From positions 682,001 to 746,000 of the forward strand of contig JAESIW010000065.1 of assembly GCA_016802295.1 (NCBI GenBank): 64,000 nucleotides of DNA. Reading direction: 5' to 3'. The position numbers and the translations under genes were made by a program. Shown here one piece after another: positions 26,096 to 38,810 of this stretch (position 1 is the first letter of the stretch; each line of letters starts with the position of its first letter). The DNA comes from Brachionus rotundiformis (lineage: Eukaryota; Rotifera; Eurotatoria; Ploima; Brachionidae). The notes beneath the pieces are model-generated. The model searched no databases, was not told where the DNA came from, and saw only the letters and a list, made by a program, of their open reading frames with translations.

Positions 26096-29000
26096 TTAAT
26101 AATTTAGTTTATTTTTAATTTTGTTTTTAAAATGTACCCTCAATTCTTGTATTAGGCTCTCAATTATTTCAATTTTATTTACCAATCCTTCATTTTTGCA
26201 AATTTCCAAAATCTTGCTTAGACTTTCAATAATCATTTGGTTATCAAAACTTTTCGATTCAAGCACTTTGACAAATTCTTTTTCTATTATTTCTTCAGTA
26301 TGGGAAATATTTTCAATTTCTGGTAAACTTGACAGAATCAATTCTGTTGGTGTCTTGTTAACTGCTGGAAAACCAAGCATATCAGTAGATAGGCCACGAT
26401 TTTCTTCGTTGACTATATTATTTAAATCATTATCCGAATCAAGATGCTTTATATTCTTTAATTTTGTCTGATCTGGTTTAATATCATTCTTTGCATTTAT
26501 CACGACACTATCTTCATTCAGATATAAAGATGGTTTATTTTCATTAACTATAAGTTCTTTGATATTTGTTTTTGAGGTACTGATAGACGACGAATTTTGA
26601 TTCTGGTTCAATCTTCGTTTTCCATAATCAATTAATATTTTCTTAAATTTTAAACTAATTAAATAATAAAAAATTTATCAAAAATTTACCTCAGCATCTG
26701 GATAGTCTTTTACAGCAGATAAAACATCCTCTTTTGAGAGAGAAAATAATTCGGCATAGCCGACCGATCTAACATCAGCAGTTCGACGGTTCGAGGCACC
26801 TTCAATATTCAATATTCCAATCTCTCCAAAAAAATCTCCTGAATACATTTTGGTCAGGACTTGACCATTTTCTCTTTTATTTAAATTAATAAACAATTCA
26901 AATTAAAAAAAAAATTACCCTATAACTTCTAAAACCCCATCTGCAATGATAAACATTTCTCTCGCTACTTCTCCCTTTCGGCAAATCATATCACCTGGTG
27001 TAAAAATAAAAGCACGCATTTTTAGCACTAAATCATGTAAAAATTCCGGCTGACATTCTTGAAATATTGTAACTTTGCGCAATGTTTCCAAATTTACATG
27101 GAGTGCCAGTTCAGTTTTCAATTTGTCTGGAAGCAAACCGATTGAATGAATATCGCCAGCGCCATTCATTCGACCTCTTTTAATATATATGAATATGTGA
27201 CTTATAAAAATTAAATAGAAATTATATCTGTTATTTGAAAACTTATAATATTTAGTTTCAAAAATTGAAATCTATTTTATTAATAAATTTTTTTAAAAAG
27301 AATAAGAAATATTATAGATATGCTTTGGGAAGAAGATAGGATCATAATTTTCTACTATCTTTTGAGCTTTTTTATTAATTAGTTTAACAAATTTAGAAAA
27401 TTTAATATTAGCATTTTCAACCATAGAAATTTTTAGAATATTTTTTATCGTAAAATATTTTTCTCTTTAATGATAATTAAAGTGAAAACCTAATTCAAAT
27501 GTTATAAAGAGATAGTTCTGTAAATAATTTCTTATATTTTCTTCTTCTTAAATAATATTAAAAAAATAAATAGAACTTTTTCAAAATTAAGAAATCTGGA
27601 AGCTTTTTTGTTATGTTTTAAACTAAATGGTTTCAAAAAAATCACCTAGACCAAGAATAATCGTACCAACGCTGAACTCTTTTTTGCATTTCAGTTGGTA
27701 CATTATGATTTCTCATATATTGTTTTGCGCCATCCTTTTAAAATTTAATTATATTTCAGGATAATAAGTAAAATAATTTAAAATAAAACCAGTAATCGTT
27801 CGAATTCAACTCTGTTAGCATTCCGATTAGTTATCACATTGCCAACTTGTCCTGAAAGTATTGAATGTTTAATGATTTTTAAAATACAAATTATAAGTCT
27901 TACCCACTATTAAAGCGATCACAAAAACTGCCAAGTAGTGAACCGCAATTGAAAACAAATACCTTTTTATATTAAACTTGTAAATTGATGATAAAACAAA
28001 TTTTTATTTTAAAAATTTTTGGCCTAAGATAAGCCAATAAAATCCTTTCAACTGGAACAAAAAAAAGAATTTGTTTTATCAACAACTTACCGATAATTGC
28101 TCATTTCTCTCAGCCACCTAAAAAAGAAAATAAAAACTATAAGAATAATATTTAGAAGGAAAGCTAAGGATTTTATTGAAATATCAAAACCCAAATAAAA
28201 AAAAAATTCAAAACTTACTGCCAATTGGTTTCTGGTGGAGGTAAGTCTCCGATAGTAGTTAATGTCAATGTGCTCCAGTACAAACATCTAAGATACATTC
28301 GTGGTAAAAGCGCAAACTCATCTACTGGTTCTGGATAAGACCAATGACCTTTGAATCCTTCTGCTTTGGAAATGAGAAAATAAAATCCGGCAAACCAATG
28401 TCCGAGAAGAAATAGTATGTGAGTTAAATTGGCCACTCTCCAAACATTGGGATACAAAGTCCTGCTCTCAGTCATGTAATATAATTCAGATGAACGATAA
28501 AGCTTGAAAAACCTGGGAAAACGTAAAATTGGCATACTTCCATACCAAATCTGAATTATTTCCAATGGCAACAGTGAAAAAATGTCCAAATAAAACTTAC
28601 TCGATTTGAGATAATTCAAAGCGAGCTTTTTTGAGTCATAGACTAGAAGTCCTTGTTCTAAATAGCCTGTTCGAAAATGGACAAAAATATCTAGCAAATA
28701 GATAGTATCTGTTACCAAGTCGGTTATTTTCCAGTAAGAATTAAACATAATCTGCAATTTTTCAAATGATTGACGAGCTATTACCAGCCACATATTGTAC
28801 AATATACAAATATTTAAAACAAAAAGCCAAATAAACATACAGTTGTCGTCAGGACTAAGAACAAAATAATTGCATTTGTGCAATATTTTTTGAAGATAAA
28901 ACTTTTTAAGTGATGATTGTTTAGACGATGATTGAGAACTTGAAGAGAAAGTTGACATGGAGTTTTTTTTTTTCCTATTAAAGTAGTCTTTAAAGTCTTG

Positions 29001-29432
29001 GCTATCTTTGTTTTCTGTAGATGAATTTTTATTTAATAAATAATTTAGTTCACTGGTGTTTTTTGCTTTTGTCAAATTCATTGGACCATTTGATTTTTTT
29101 GAGCGCCTACTGGAAATTGGTGTCGGATTGTCACACGAAACTTCATTTATCTGAGGACTTCGAGTCGAAAATTTTTTTAAAAAAGAGTCTTGTCTGTAAA
29201 ATTCATTTTCACTCTGTTGTCTTTTCATATGTATCTCTAGTTCATCATTGTGCATTTTAATCTGTTTGTATTTGGATATTGAATTAGTTTGATTAATTGA
29301 GGAAAAAGTTTCATTTTTTTTCAGTTTTCTATCATCCGGAATCTCGTTTTGATCTCTAGGAGTCGCCAATGTGGTATTTTTAATGGTGTTGTTGCTCGAC
29401 TCATTAATTGAAATAATTGACGATAATTCCAT
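26096..29432 (-). CDS. Cyclic nucleotide-gated cation channel subunit
   Basis: Plasma-membrane cation channel opened by cGMP or cAMP. Exons (minus): 28219-29432, 28091-28117 (27-base microexon), 27904-27962, 27790-27851, 27646-27734, 26919-27176, 26690-26873 and 26096-26641, all in frame, about 812 residues. Order: long Ser/Asn/Lys-rich cytoplasmic N-terminus, S1-S5, pore with STLTLTTIGDLPPP, S6 (exons 3-4), C-linker (QYMRNHNVPTEMQKRVQRWY), a cyclic-nucleotide-binding domain with FGEIGILNIEGASNRRTADV, then a helical C-terminal tail that may be the leucine-zipper region of A-type subunits. The selectivity filter has Asp where vertebrate and TAX-4-type A subunits have Glu. The extended open frame begins upstream without an ATG, so the start is the first ATG, 29432. 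Whether it is an A-type or a CNG-like subunit cannot be settled by eye. Confidence 0.93.
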
Positions 29433-32400
29433 TATTTTAATAAAATTAAAATTAAATTTTTTCAATTAATTATTCACTTAATTTTATCATTAGTAAAATC
29501 TAAATATTATTAAATTTGTTTAACTAAAATTTAATCAATATATTTAAGATTAAATACCTGAAAAAATTCATTTAAAAATATTATGATTTAAATAAAACAC
29601 TAACCTTAATTTTACCACAATTGTTAATAAACGGAATTCTATAAGTGAATGCGGTTTTTGTTATTGATAATTTCAAAAAAAAAATTCCTTAATTAAAAAA
29701 TTCTAGTAACTATTTTTCTAAATTAAAATGCCTCAGTATCAATTTCCTCTTATTTCAGTCGGCTACGAGGAAATTAGAGTTAAATCTGAAATCTGAAAAA
29801 AAAAGATTATGTATATAATATCAATTCTTTGTTCAATAAATTCTTTATTTTAAAGTATCTATTCTTAAAGATGTATAATAAAGGGATTTTAGGAACATTC
29901 TTTAGAAATTTTAGTTTTTTTAAAATATATTTATTGCACTAATCGCTCTATTAAGCAATAAGAAAATAATTTAAATAGAATGAAAAAATAGTAAATCGAT
30001 TTGAGGCATTGCCTCATATAATATTTTATTTTTTTCTTCAACAATAGAATAAAAAAATCCTCTTGGAAGGATTTTGAAATTTTAATCAGATCAATTAGAC
30101 TTAAGATTCCATTCCTTGGTATTTAATTTAATAATTGCATTTACTGAAAAATTAGACACTGATTTATTTTAAAGTTAAATTTTCAAAATAAAAAAAAACT
30201 TGTTGGCAAATTTCACCGAATAATTGCATCACAATTTTAGGAAATCCTAACGGAATCATAATACAAATGATCATTTATCCATGGTCTAATAAAGCTGGTT
30301 AATCTCTACATTCCAAAATGCATGTTATTTTGTTAGCTTTTGGGTACAGAAAATCAAATTTCAAATTTAATTGATAAACAATGTCAATATTGTATTTTGA
30401 CTAAGAAATATGATTGAATGTTAATTGAAAATTGAAGCTCATTTTTGTGATACCTCAGGAGCGCATTTTTTTGCTTCATAACAATATTGATTTATTTAAA
30501 AAATAGAATTATCAATAAAACTTAATTGAAAATTATTTAATTTTGTAAAATGCTAAATCCCTATAGAATAAACAATTATTCGATGAGTTAACTGTAATGG
30601 AAAACCATTTCTATAAAATGAAATACATAGTTCTTATCATTTCGATTGATTAGTTATCATGCAAAAGGATACAGAATAATTTTCCCTCAAAGATAAAATC
30701 TAAAATTTTCTCTTGAAAAATCAAGTTCAGCAAAATTTGATTTTTTGAAGGCTTCTGATTTTAATTGAGGACGAGGCCTTTGACGAGCGGAATTTGTGCA
30801 GAATCTTTTTGTCAATTCACTTAAGATTTGATTTATTTGACATTTTGCTGATTTCTTAAATTTACATTATTTTCATGACATCTTATCTAGTATTAGTTAC
30901 AAGCTCAAGAGGAGATAGAAGAATGTAAAAGTTGGATAGTGATAAATTATTGATAAATAATTAAATAAGTATTTTGTAATTTGAATATAATCCATTAAAT
31001 TTAACAAAAAAAAACATTAAGATTTTTCTTAAAAACAAGTCTTAAAATACTGAAAAGAAAAAATCTTGTTCTCGAAGCATTTGACAGTAGTTATAATCAG
31101 TAAAAACAATTTCCACAAACTCGAAATGAAATTTTGTAGAATAAAAATTAAAAGTTATTGTTTGACAGTGTCTAGGGAGTCCTTTAATTTAGATAACTTT
31201 GAATCATTAATTTTTTTGTTCAATCTATTTATACGAAAATAAAATTTAAACAAATCAATTTTAACGAGCTATTCAAACAGTAATCACTTATGAAAGATCT
31301 GAAAGCCTCTAAATTTTTAAACTATGAATAGAAATTCAAAATATTCCAATTGCAAATTTTTTCAAAAATTAATTTATGAGTCTTTTAATTGATTTAATAT
31401 ATATACTTTGAAATAATCTATACAAATTATTTTGATAAATTAAATAATTTTAATAAAAAGTGAGACGCCAATAAATCAAAGATACTTACCCAGAAATAAA
31501 TTAAATAAATAAAAGCTTAATGGATTCATTTAAGACTTAAAAAAACTCCAACAATATTAAAAATCATTTTTGTACGATATAATATAACTTAAAACTATTA
31601 AATTTAGTGCAAAAAGAACAAATTTAACTGACATTATGATTAAAAAATCAAAAGAATATTTAGAGAAATTCGAAAGATGCATTAGAAAGATCCAATTTTG
31701 ATCAATCAAATTTTAGCAGCACAATTCTAAGTACAAGTGAACCAAACGAGTTTCTAATTTTCTTTTTTTAGAAAATGTTATTAAAATAGGTGATAAAAAT
31801 AAAATAAAAAAGTCTGTTATTAATTATTGCTTTATTTAAACCCTCGAGTATTTATTAATAAAGCACTTAATACAAAATGGTATATAAAAAATGTGAATTC
31901 ATTTCTGTTAAATATAATGAACAAATTTTGAAAAAAAAACTGAGCTAATGATTACGCCAATTTTGTCTTGTTCCAAATATTTACTTGAAAAGCAAACCTA
32001 ATTAAGGCAGATGTCTCATAAAGAACATATTGTTTGAGATATATTTAATTCCATAAAATCTGTTCTTATAAATTAAAATAATCATATTTTATTTAAATTT
32101 TGTTTACAACAAGTAATCCAGAAAAAAATTGTTTTATTAAAAGTAATCAAATTTCTTTACATTAAGTGCTTTTTTTAAATTTGATACTTCATTTACTAAA
32201 TTATTTAAAGATTACTTCAAAGTCAATCAAACATTGCCAAAATTGAATTTTACACTTGGATTATTAACTGACTTAAAATCTTATTTATTAAGAAATTTTG
32301 GTAATCTTAGTTGACGAGACTGATGATTCTTAATCAACTTATAATAATAAATCTGCATTCAATTATCATGAGTTGAACGTAACACTACTTTACTACATTT

Positions 32401-33826
32401 TTAACTCCGGAAAAAAGGAATTTGGAATTATTTCATAATCGGACCATTTTTAATCTCGAATTTTTATCAATTACCGGAATTAAAATGATAATTATTATTT
32501 ATTCAAACAAAAAAAAACATTACAAGATGAGAATGATTGATTAATTAAATCGAACCATGAAAATTATTTCAAATTTCTGCCTCATCAAAATACTAAATGA
32601 AAAGAGCATTTATCTTAAAGGACAAATTCTAAATTAAAATAATTTTTCTTTAAGTTAAGATTATCATCTTTGGTTTATACAGTTGTCTAAATTGCCCATA
32701 TACCATTTATTAACTTAATCTAAAAAAATTAACAAGTTACTATTTAAATAAATAATATAAAATTTTAAGGAAAATTATTTAGAGGAATAATTTTGATGAA
32801 AACTTAAATTAATTTAAAGCTTCTCGTAATAAATAATTTGTATTTCATGGAGTAAGAATTTTGAATGTATATGATTTTTTTTAATGTCTAAGACTATTAT
32901 TTTTTAAAAAATACTTTTGTTTATAATATCTAACTTAAAAGCATTTTATGAAAATAAACCTTCTTATTACGTTGAATTTTTATTTTCTAATTATCTTTTT
33001 GATCAAATACGTAATTAATCATTTGATAATGCTTAAAAATTACTCATCTAAGCATTATAAATTTATCAAGGGTTTAATGGTATGAAACCACCAAACAATG
33101 ATTACAGTGCTGAATTTGAAAATCATTAACTTACTGAAAAATGAAATTTTGTTTAAAAAGTATCCTAAATTTAGTTTTTAAATTAAGATTTAGTTTTTAA
33201 GCTTTTAAAAGTAGAATTAGCTACATATTAAAAAGAAATTCTTTTTCTATTAATTGTATCAATAATGAATTTTATTTTTTAAAATTATCTTACCAAAAGA
33301 TTTTATATATAAACGCAAAATTTCACTCTAAAAAGAACAAACAAAATTTATTTTTGCTTCAATTCATAATGTCATTTAATCGAAAAAATATAGCTCTCAG
33401 CTAGTTAAAATAAGAATTGAAATTCGAAAAAGTTGAACGAAAATCATCATATGGAAGAACTGAAGTTATATATAAATTTTAACTTTTTTTAATTCATTTA
33501 TTTACATTGCCAAATGCTTAGTATTCAATAAATAATTGAATGATTTAAAATTCTTTTAAAAGAAAATCTTGAAAAATGATATTTTATAAACTAATGCCTT
33601 CATTATGTACGGACCAGTTAATTGTCATAGATGATATTTATGGCATTAGATCTGTAAGTTCATAGATAATTTTTACCATCGTAATTGAAAGTATTTTAAT
33701 CAACTGAATGCAAATTAATTATACCAAATATTTTCTGGAAAAAGGAACCTTAAATTAAAAAATCAGACAAGGTTTTTGCCTCATATCAGAAACATTTCTA
33801 TTATTTATTTTTTAATAGCAACAAAA
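29433..33826. other. Intergenic between the divergent CNG and PMCA genes
   Basis: About 4.4 kb, AT-rich, holding the upstream regions of both genes. No gene seen. A splice-acceptor-like tract ending in TTTTTAATAG lies 8 bases before the PMCA start codon, so the PMCA 5'UTR is probably spliced, either from an upstream exon here or by trans-splicing. Confidence 0.6.
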
Positions 33827-36800
33827 ATGCATAAATTCCCTATTAGCAGCAGAGAGCTAACCGATCTTATGCAAGTCCAGCTTAAGTCAGAAGAACAATA
33901 TGAAAATCTAGATAAAATTGGTAATATCCAAGTTTTATGTTCAAAGCTAAATGTTGACATTCAAACTGGTCTAAATTCAGAAGATACAGCTGATTTGAAT
34001 TCAAGAATGGTTCAATTTGGTAAAAATGATATTCCTAATATTCAGTCCAAATCATTTTTGCAATTAGTATGGGAAGGCCTACATGATAAAACTCTCATAA
34101 TTCTAATGTTTAGTGCATTAGTCTCACTGACCTTATCGTTTTATCAAATAATTTTTCAATCTAATTATCAAGATAATAAAGAAGGAAATGTCAACTTGGA
34201 TTGGATAGAAGGTTTAGCAATTTTATTCACAGTTATGGCAATAGTTTTAGTGGTCGCATTTAATGATTGGAGCAAGGAAAGACAATTTAGGGGACTACAA
34301 TCAAAGATTGACTCGGATCAGAGAATAAGTGTTCTTCGAAGTGGAGAAATTATTCAACTTCCGGTCAAAGACATTCTTGTCGGTGATATTTGTCAAATAT
34401 TCTACGGCCATTTGATACCAGCTGATGGTCTGGTAGTTGAATCAAATGACTTAAAAGTAGACGAGTCCAGTTTGACTGGCGAGACTAATTTGATCAAAAA
34501 AAGTGTCGAAAGACCAATGTTGTTCTCTGGAACTCATGTAATGGAAGGTAGTGCCAAAATGTTGGTAACTGCAGTTGGTATTCATTCACAAACTGGCATA
34601 ATCATGTCTTTGTTGGGTGCTACTAAAAATAAAAAACTCACAAAAGAAGGTCTTTTTTATTTATTTTTAATTGATCATCATCAACATCATTTTATGATGG
34701 TCATTTATGAGACAGTTAAAATAAAATTATATTAGATAAAAAGATCAAAGATAATGAGATTGAAATTGAACTAAAAGACAAATTAAAGAGTGATGATATG
34801 ACGAATGAGATTATTTCTGAGAAGACTGAAAACTCAAATATACAAAAAAAAATGAAAAAATTAATTTTAGGCTTAGGGTACATAGGAACATTCATATCAA
34901 TTATCACGATAATTATTTTGACGATTCATTTTTTTATAAATCAAAAGAATCATGCAAAAAATTTAACTACTCCGGTAATTATTTCTGCTGTAAGTAAATT
35001 TTTTATAATTGGAATTACAATTTTGGTTGTGGCCGTTCCGGAAGGCTTGCCATTGGCTGTGACTATTTCTTTAGCTTATGCTGTTAAAAAAATGATGAAA
35101 GACAACAATTTGGTGAGACATTTGGATGCATGCGAGACAATGGGCAATGCAACTGCCATCTGCTCCGATAAAACTGGCACATTGACTACCAATAGAATGA
35201 CTGTTGTTCAGTGTTATATAAATGGAAAGTATTATCAAAATTTGCCCAATCCTGATGAAGTACCAGTTCAGATTAGAAAAATGGTCGATGCTGGAATATC
35301 AATCAACTCGAATTATGCTAGCAAATTGGAAAAACCAGACAAGCCGAATCAATTGCCCACTCAACTAGGAAACAAGACAGAGTGTGGTCTTCTTGGGTTT
35401 GTAGAACATTTGGGAGGCAACTATGCTTCAACAAGAGACAGTCATCCAACAAACACATTTGTCCATGTTTACACCTTTAACTCAAGTAGAAAGAGCATGT
35501 CGACTTGCATTCGACATCCGTCTATTCCGGGAGCACTACGCCTATTCACCAAAGGAGCTTCGGAAATGGTACTCAATAAGTGCAAATATATTATGGTTGG
35601 CGACAAAGTAAAAGAATTCACTCATGCTGATTTTAATGATATAAACAAAAATGTCATAGAACCGATGGCTTGCGAAGGCTTGAGAACAATCTGTGTTGCT
35701 TACAAAGACTTTGTTCCAGCTGAACATAGAAAGAATGATTGTGAACAAGTTCTCAAAGGTGAGCTAAACTGGGATGAAGACGAGACTAATTTGAACAATG
35801 GACTGACCTGTGTTTGCATTTGTGGTATTCAAGATCCTGTTAGACCAGAAGTACCCGAAGCTATTCGCAAGTGTAAAAGTGCGGGTATTGTTGTTCGAAT
35901 GGTCACTGGTGACAATGTCAACACAGCTCGTTCGATTGCCAGATCATGTGGCATTATTGGAGTAAATGATGATTTTTTGGTCTTGGAAGGAAAAGAATTC
36001 AATCAAAGAATTAAAGATGAGCATGGACAAATTTCCCAAGAGAGAGTTGATCAAATATGGCCTAAATTAAGAGTTTTGGCTAGATCGTCCCCACAAGATA
36101 AATATGTTTTGGTCAAGAATATAATTTCGTCTAAATTGAATCCGAATCGTGAAGTAGTGGCTGTAACTGGTGATGGAACCAATGATGGTCCTGCGTTGAA
36201 AAAGGCAGACGTTGGCTTTGCAATGGGTATCCAAGGAACCGATGTGGCCAAAGAAGCATCTGACATTATTCTTACAGATGATAATTTTAACTCTATCGTA
36301 AAAGCTGTTATGTGGGGTAGAAATGTTTATGATTCGATTGCCAAATTTTTGCAATTTCAGCTGACTGTAAATGTTGTCGCTGTCATTTGCGCTTTCTTCG
36401 GAGCCTGTATTGTTGGAGAAAGTCCACTTAGAGCTGTTCAAATGTTGTGGGTCAATTTGATTATGGACACATTAGCTTCTCTTGCTTTGGCAACAGAGCC
36501 TCCAACTGAAGATTTACTGAACAGAAAACCTTATGGCAGAACTAAAGCTTTAATTTCAAGAACTATGATGAAAAACATCATCGGTCATGCTGTCTATCAG
36601 TTGATTATCATTTTTACAATTTTGTTCTTTGGACCACAATTATTCGATATGGATAATGGAATACCAGAAGATGCGACACATTTCAAGCCAACTCAACATT
36701 TCACAATGATCTTCAATAGCTTTGTTTTAATGACTTTATTTAATGAAATAAACTCAAGAAAGATTCACGGCGAGGGAAATGTTTTCAAAGGACTATTTTG

Positions 36801-37083
36801 TAATTTCAAATTTTGCATTATTTGGATTTTAAGTCTTCTTTTGCAAGTAATTTTTTTCCAAATTAAGTAAGAATTTGAAAATGGTTTCAGATTTTAGTGA
36901 TTAATTTTGGAAGTGTTGCTTTTTCTTGTAAAAAATTGAGTTTAAAACAATGGGTTTTCAGCATGTTATTTGGGTTTGGAACCCTTATTTGGAATCAAGT
37001 AAATTCATGAATTATTTTTATCTTAATCTAATCTTTTTATAAAGGTCGTCCAATTCAGATTTGAAATATTAAAATTGATTTAA
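33827..37083 (+). CDS. Plasma-membrane Ca2+-ATPase, copy 1, short C-terminus
   Basis: P-type (P2B) calcium pump that exports cytosolic Ca2+. Exons: 33827-34649, 34736-36846, 36891-36998 and 37045-37083 (stop included), about 1026 residues. Shows the A-domain motif SSLTGETN, PEGLP in TM4, phosphorylation motif CSDKTGTLT (Asp near residue 419), the hinge TGDGTNDGPAL and the C-terminal membrane helices. The start ATG was chosen by alignment with the N-terminus of the second copy (both read KFPI, then ELTDLMQVQLK). Unlike copy 2 it has no KGQVLWLRGI calmodulin-binding segment: the last predicted exon adds only 12 codons (starting VVQFRF). That exon is the least certain part. Two long tracts are almost identical to copy 2, whereas the N-terminus, linker and C-terminus differ strongly. 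Confidence 0.9.
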
Positions 37084-38483
37084 AAAAATTCTCATTAATT
37101 AAACAGAATTTGGCTATAAAATCATTTATTTCAATCATTTCTAAAATAGCTCCATTTATCTGACAATTTGACGAACAAGTAAATGTTTTTTTTACTTAAT
37201 TAATTCAATATAATAAAACAAGAATTTAAATTATTTTTATTCCTTTTTTCTAATTCTAAATTCAGTGACTTTCTCTTCAGAAAGATTAAACAACTTTTTA
37301 AAGTTAATATTAATCTACCATTAACTACTCTTATAATTTTTTGACATATTTAGATCAATAAATTTCTCCTAACATTCAATTTTAGTACAATTATTTTAAT
37401 TGTCAAGATTCGTCTTAAAAAGCCCATGAATAATTTTGGGATCATAAGTTTTTTAACTAAAACTAGAATATAACTAGTGCATTGATCCTTTCACTACTTG
37501 ATTTTTAAATTCAATAAAAAACATAGTTCAGATAGTTCAAAAAGTTTTTTTAAGATACTTTTTTTCAAAATTAAAAAGCCCTAAATTAGTTAGAATAGTA
37601 TGATTACTTATCAAGATATCTAAAAAAATTCTAAAACAAAATTAAACTGTTATGGAATAATTAATTTGTTAAATTGAATACTTTGTTCATCGAACGAATG
37701 AGAAGTATAATGTAACTCAAATAGACCAAACTCATGCAAATCAATTTTTTTTCCTTTATTAAGGCCAAAAATTTTTAGAGCCGTGACCGTGTACGCTTAG
37801 CCAGTCAACCAGTAAGGGGCGGTCATTTTGAAGGTCCAATTTTTGAAATGATTGAAATGTCAAGCTAGATGCTTGATGAATTACGAAAATTTTACGAAAT
37901 TTTTAAAAATAAATATTATTGATTAAATTAAATTTAAATATTAAAAATAAATCATTAAATTAAGATTTTGATAAAAAATTTGTTTTAAAAAAGAATTAAT
38001 TATAATCATATTAAATAATCGAATTAAGTTTCCTTATCTTGTAAAGCTATAAAAAATCGAAGTCATTCATCTTTGACAATTATTCTCTGTTCGATTAGTA
38101 GTCTCTTACCTCATATTCATCATATAGTTGGTTATTAGTAATATAATGAGTATACCGTAAACTCTTGTTTACTACCCCGGGGTACAAGTATGGTTTTAGC
38201 TATTTCCCCACCACCTTAATAAATACTAGAAGCTCTGGGTTTTTCAAAAAAAGTTTCATTATAAACCCGGGATTTTTTAATTTAAAAAACTCTGAAATAC
38301 TTATATGAAGTTTAGCTGAATTTCATCATAGCGCCAATGTGTATTATAAAAAAATTTTTTATAGTCTCATGGGATTGAAATTTTCAAAATAATACACACC
38401 CGTGATCATTATTTCATCATTCTTATATTATTTTAAAGACTTAAAAACAGATCATTTGTATAAGAAATTGGTTTAATTCGTAT
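37084..38483. other. Intergenic with a GC-rich hairpin and odd GC patches
   Basis: Mostly AT-rich. AATAAA at 37212-37217 is a possible poly(A) signal of PMCA copy 1. A GC-richer patch at 37780-37835 forms a hairpin (listed separately). A second patch at about 38150-38275 contains CCCGGGG and CCCGGG and may be mobile-element debris. No ORF supported. Confidence 0.5.
37784..37825. other. GC-rich hairpin
   Basis: TGACCG (37784-37789) is the reverse complement of CGGTCA (37820-37825), and CTTA (37796-37799) of TAAG (37813-37816), giving a two-step stem with a 13-base loop. Identity unknown; a tRNA fold does not fit. Confidence 0.4.
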
Positions 38484-38693
38484 TGTAAAGTCCTGATCTT
38501 GACTTTAGGGATTTAAGCCAGGAAATAAGTAAAACTATTAGATTTAGTTAAAGTTTATTAAATGGAATCCGAAGTTATAACAAATAGTTGGTGGTCTATA
38601 TAGTAGCTAGAACGTGTGTTTTAGCTGCAGTTAATCTTAGAACATGCAACTCTAAGTAACATATAAAGACATGTCAAGACTTGGGTCTTTACA
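38484..38693 (-). repeat. 3' LTR of the Gypsy element
   Basis: 210 bases bounded by TGTAAAG at one end and CTTTACA at the other (TG...CA ends with a 7-base terminal inverted repeat), directly downstream of a polypurine tract on the minus strand. No second copy lies in the window, so the borders rest on the terminal repeat alone. Confidence 0.75.
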
Positions 38694-38695
38694 TA

Positions 38696-38708
38696 CCTCC
38701 CCTTTTAA
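38696..38708 (-). other. Polypurine tract
   Basis: Minus-strand TTAAAAGGGGAGG, two bases before the LTR terminus: the expected site for plus-strand DNA priming in an LTR retroelement. Confidence 0.75.
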
Positions 38709-38810
38709 TAACAAGGGGCTCCAGCCTCTCAATTGTCGACCTTACTAATGAAACACCTAAAAAAAACAAAACAAACAAAAGAAACACAAAAAAACAAAAG
38801 GAGACTCACA

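Noticed and set aside
37784..37825. tRNA or tRNA-derived SINE
   Set aside because: A box-A-like string is present on the minus strand, but no B box and no cloverleaf can be drawn.
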